Below, piece after piece: positions 62,963 to 64,000 of a stretch of DNA of 64,000 nt (positions are counted from its first letter, which is position 1; every line of letters begins with the position of its first letter). The notes beneath the pieces are model-generated. The model was not told where the DNA came from. It saw only the letters and a program-made list of their open reading frames with translations, and ran no database searches. Source of the DNA: Rhodoferax sp. TH121 (GTDB lineage Bacteria; Pseudomonadota; Gammaproteobacteria; Burkholderiales; Burkholderiaceae_C); assembly GCF_002251855.1 (NCBI RefSeq), contig NZ_NOXW01000022.1, positions 62,001-126,000 of the forward strand, read 5' to 3'. A program made the translations under genes and the position numbers.

Positions 62963-64000
62963 ATGGCACGCGTTTCCCTCACAAACATTTCAAAAAGCTA
63001 CGGCAGCAACGCCCCGGTGCTGCACAACATCAATCTTGACATTGAGCACGGCGAACTGGTGGTGCTGGTGGGCCCCAGTGGCTGCGGCAAATCCACGCTC
63101 CTGCGTGTGCTCTGCGGGCTCGAAGACATCAGCAGCGGCGAGCTACGTATTGGCGACGACGTGGTCAACGACCTGCCACCGGCCGAGCGCGGCATTGCCA
63201 TGGTGTTTCAGAGTTATGCGCTGTACCCGCACATGGACGTGTACCGCAACATGTCGTTTGGCCTGAAGATCCATGGTGCGACCAAAGCCGACATCGACAA
63301 GAAGGTGCGTGACGCCGCCAAGGTGCTGCACATCGATCATCTGCTGGATCGTCTGCCGCGCGAACTCTCGGGCGGGCAGCGCCAGCGCGTCGCGATTGGC
63401 CGCGCTATCGTGCGCGAGCCGCGTCTGTTTCTGTTTGACGAGCCGCTCTCCAACCTCGACGCCGCCTTGCGCGCAAAAACGCGCATCGAGTTGGCCCGCC
63501 TGCACCGCGACCTGGATGCCACCATGGTCTATGTGACCCACGACCAAGTGGAAGCTATGACCTTGGGGGACAAGATTGTGGTGCTGAACGAAGGCCATGT
63601 GCAGCAGGCTGGTACGCCGCTTACCCTGTACCAGCAACCGGCCAACCGCTTTGTTGCGACCTTCATTGGTTCGCCCACTATCAATCTGCTTCCCGCGCGT
63701 GTGATCGAGGTGTCGGACACAGGTGCGCGCCTGCAACTGGGCAACGGCAGCAAGGTGCTGGCCACGGTGGAGGCTGCGCAACTGCAGGTGGGTGAGACGG
63801 TGGAGGTGGGCCTGCGCCCCGAGCACTGCGAAGTGCTGCCTGCGGGTGTGGCTCCGGGTGCAGACGACACGGCGCTGGATGCCGAAATCACCTTGGTGGA
63901 GCACCTGGGTGAGTCCAACCTGCTGTACCTGAAGATGGACGATGGGCAGGAGCTGATCGTGCGTGGCGACGGCAATGCCGAGGTGCGGCTGGGTGACTCG
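62963..64000 (+). CDS. Sugar ABC transporter ATP-binding protein (MalK/UgpC-like), 3'-truncated
   Basis: The frame runs open off the right edge with 346 codons visible. Motifs are Walker A GPSGCGKST (about 37-45), Q-loop MVFQSYALYP, signature LSGGQRQRVA, Walker B LFLFDEPLSNLD and the H-loop VTHDQVEAMT. The C-terminal MalK-type regulatory OB domain begins near 235 (GSPTINLLPARVIE, VGLRPEHCEV), so it could be shared with other sugar transporters. It completes the four-gene operon. Confidence 0.95.
   Translation, partial: MARVSLTNISKSYGSNAPVLHNINLDIEHGELVVLVGPSGCGKSTLLRVLCGLEDISSGELRIGDDVVNDLPPAERGIAMVFQSYALYPHMDVYRNMSFGLKIHGATKADIDKKVRDAAKVLHIDHLLDRLPRELSGGQRQRVAIGRAIVREPRLFLFDEPLSNLDAALRAKTRIELARLHRDLDATMVYVTHDQVEAMTLGDKIVVLNEGHVQQAGTPLTLYQQPANRFVATFIGSPTINLLPARVIEVSDTGARLQLGNGSKVLATVEAAQLQVGETVEVGLRPEHCEVLPAGVAPGADDTALDAEITLVEHLGESNLLYLKMDDGQELIVRGDGNAEVRLGDS

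Overview
The window looks like chromosome from a GC-rich betaproteobacterium of the Burkholderiales, most likely Comamonadaceae (Rhodoferax/Acidovorax-like). This rests on about 63-65% GC by eye, the protein types (PEP-CTERM protein, MurU, PilA-ligase-like glycosyltransferase, GtrS/GltR-like two-component genes) and a dispersed 60-bp repeat of a kind I associate with this family. I see no rRNA, tRNA, CRISPR array or transposase. Gene density is high and no gap without a gene exceeds 300 bases.

Layout. 1-3.2 kb: esterase (5'-truncated) and a minus-strand murU-pepP-hypothetical operon. 3.3-10.5 kb: plus-strand membrane-associated cluster: SPFH/SHOCT protein, DUF4178 zinc-ribbon protein, DUF350 protein, membrane-anchored spermidine-synthase-like protein, DCC oxidoreductase, DUF4166 protein and a Tat-exported FAD oxidoreductase. 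The last four genes overlap by 4 bases each. 10.6-18.5 kb: class A PBP, PEP-CTERM protein, AdoMet decarboxylase, old yellow enzyme, transketolase and GAPDH. 18.6-24.9 kb: Crp/Fnr regulator, membrane proteins, transporters and a PglL-like ligase. 24.9-31.4 kb: GNAT-aminotransferase fusion, CHMI-like isomerase, small metal-binding and VOC proteins, TetR regulator, pirin, AlkB and TapT. 31.4-33.3 kb: HipA/HipB-like pair. 33.3-39.2 kb: unknown exported protein, VOC proteins, dienelactone hydrolase, CreA, AraC regulator and YdeI-like protein. 39.2-46.7 kb: one-strand accessory run: Fic, DUF2130, cytosine methyltransferase, AAA/TOPRIM ATPase and NERD-helicase. 46.9-54.1 kb: diguanylate cyclase, small proteins, MocR/PPOX divergent pair, GlxA-type regulator and MBL hydrolase. 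54.1-64 kb: GntR-nagA, then response regulator, sensor kinase and a second solute-binding protein facing a sugar ABC transporter whose ATPase runs off the window.

The most unusual signals are two. (1) At least nine copies of a nearly fixed-length 60-bp repeat lie at gene ends or inside genes. Two copies are inserted in the same reading frame in unrelated proteins (MurU and the FAD oxidoreductase), giving homologous 20-residue peptides. Other copies supply stop codons to tapT, nagA, the diguanylate cyclase and a VOC gene, and a start codon to the ydeI-like gene. (2) An A+T-richer cassette couples an OLD-like AAA/TOPRIM ATPase to a cytosine-5 methyltransferase. It sits between a NERD-helicase and a DUF2130-Fic pair, and fic carries two tandem 28-bp palindromes at its start. 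This is a candidate undescribed defence or conflict locus.
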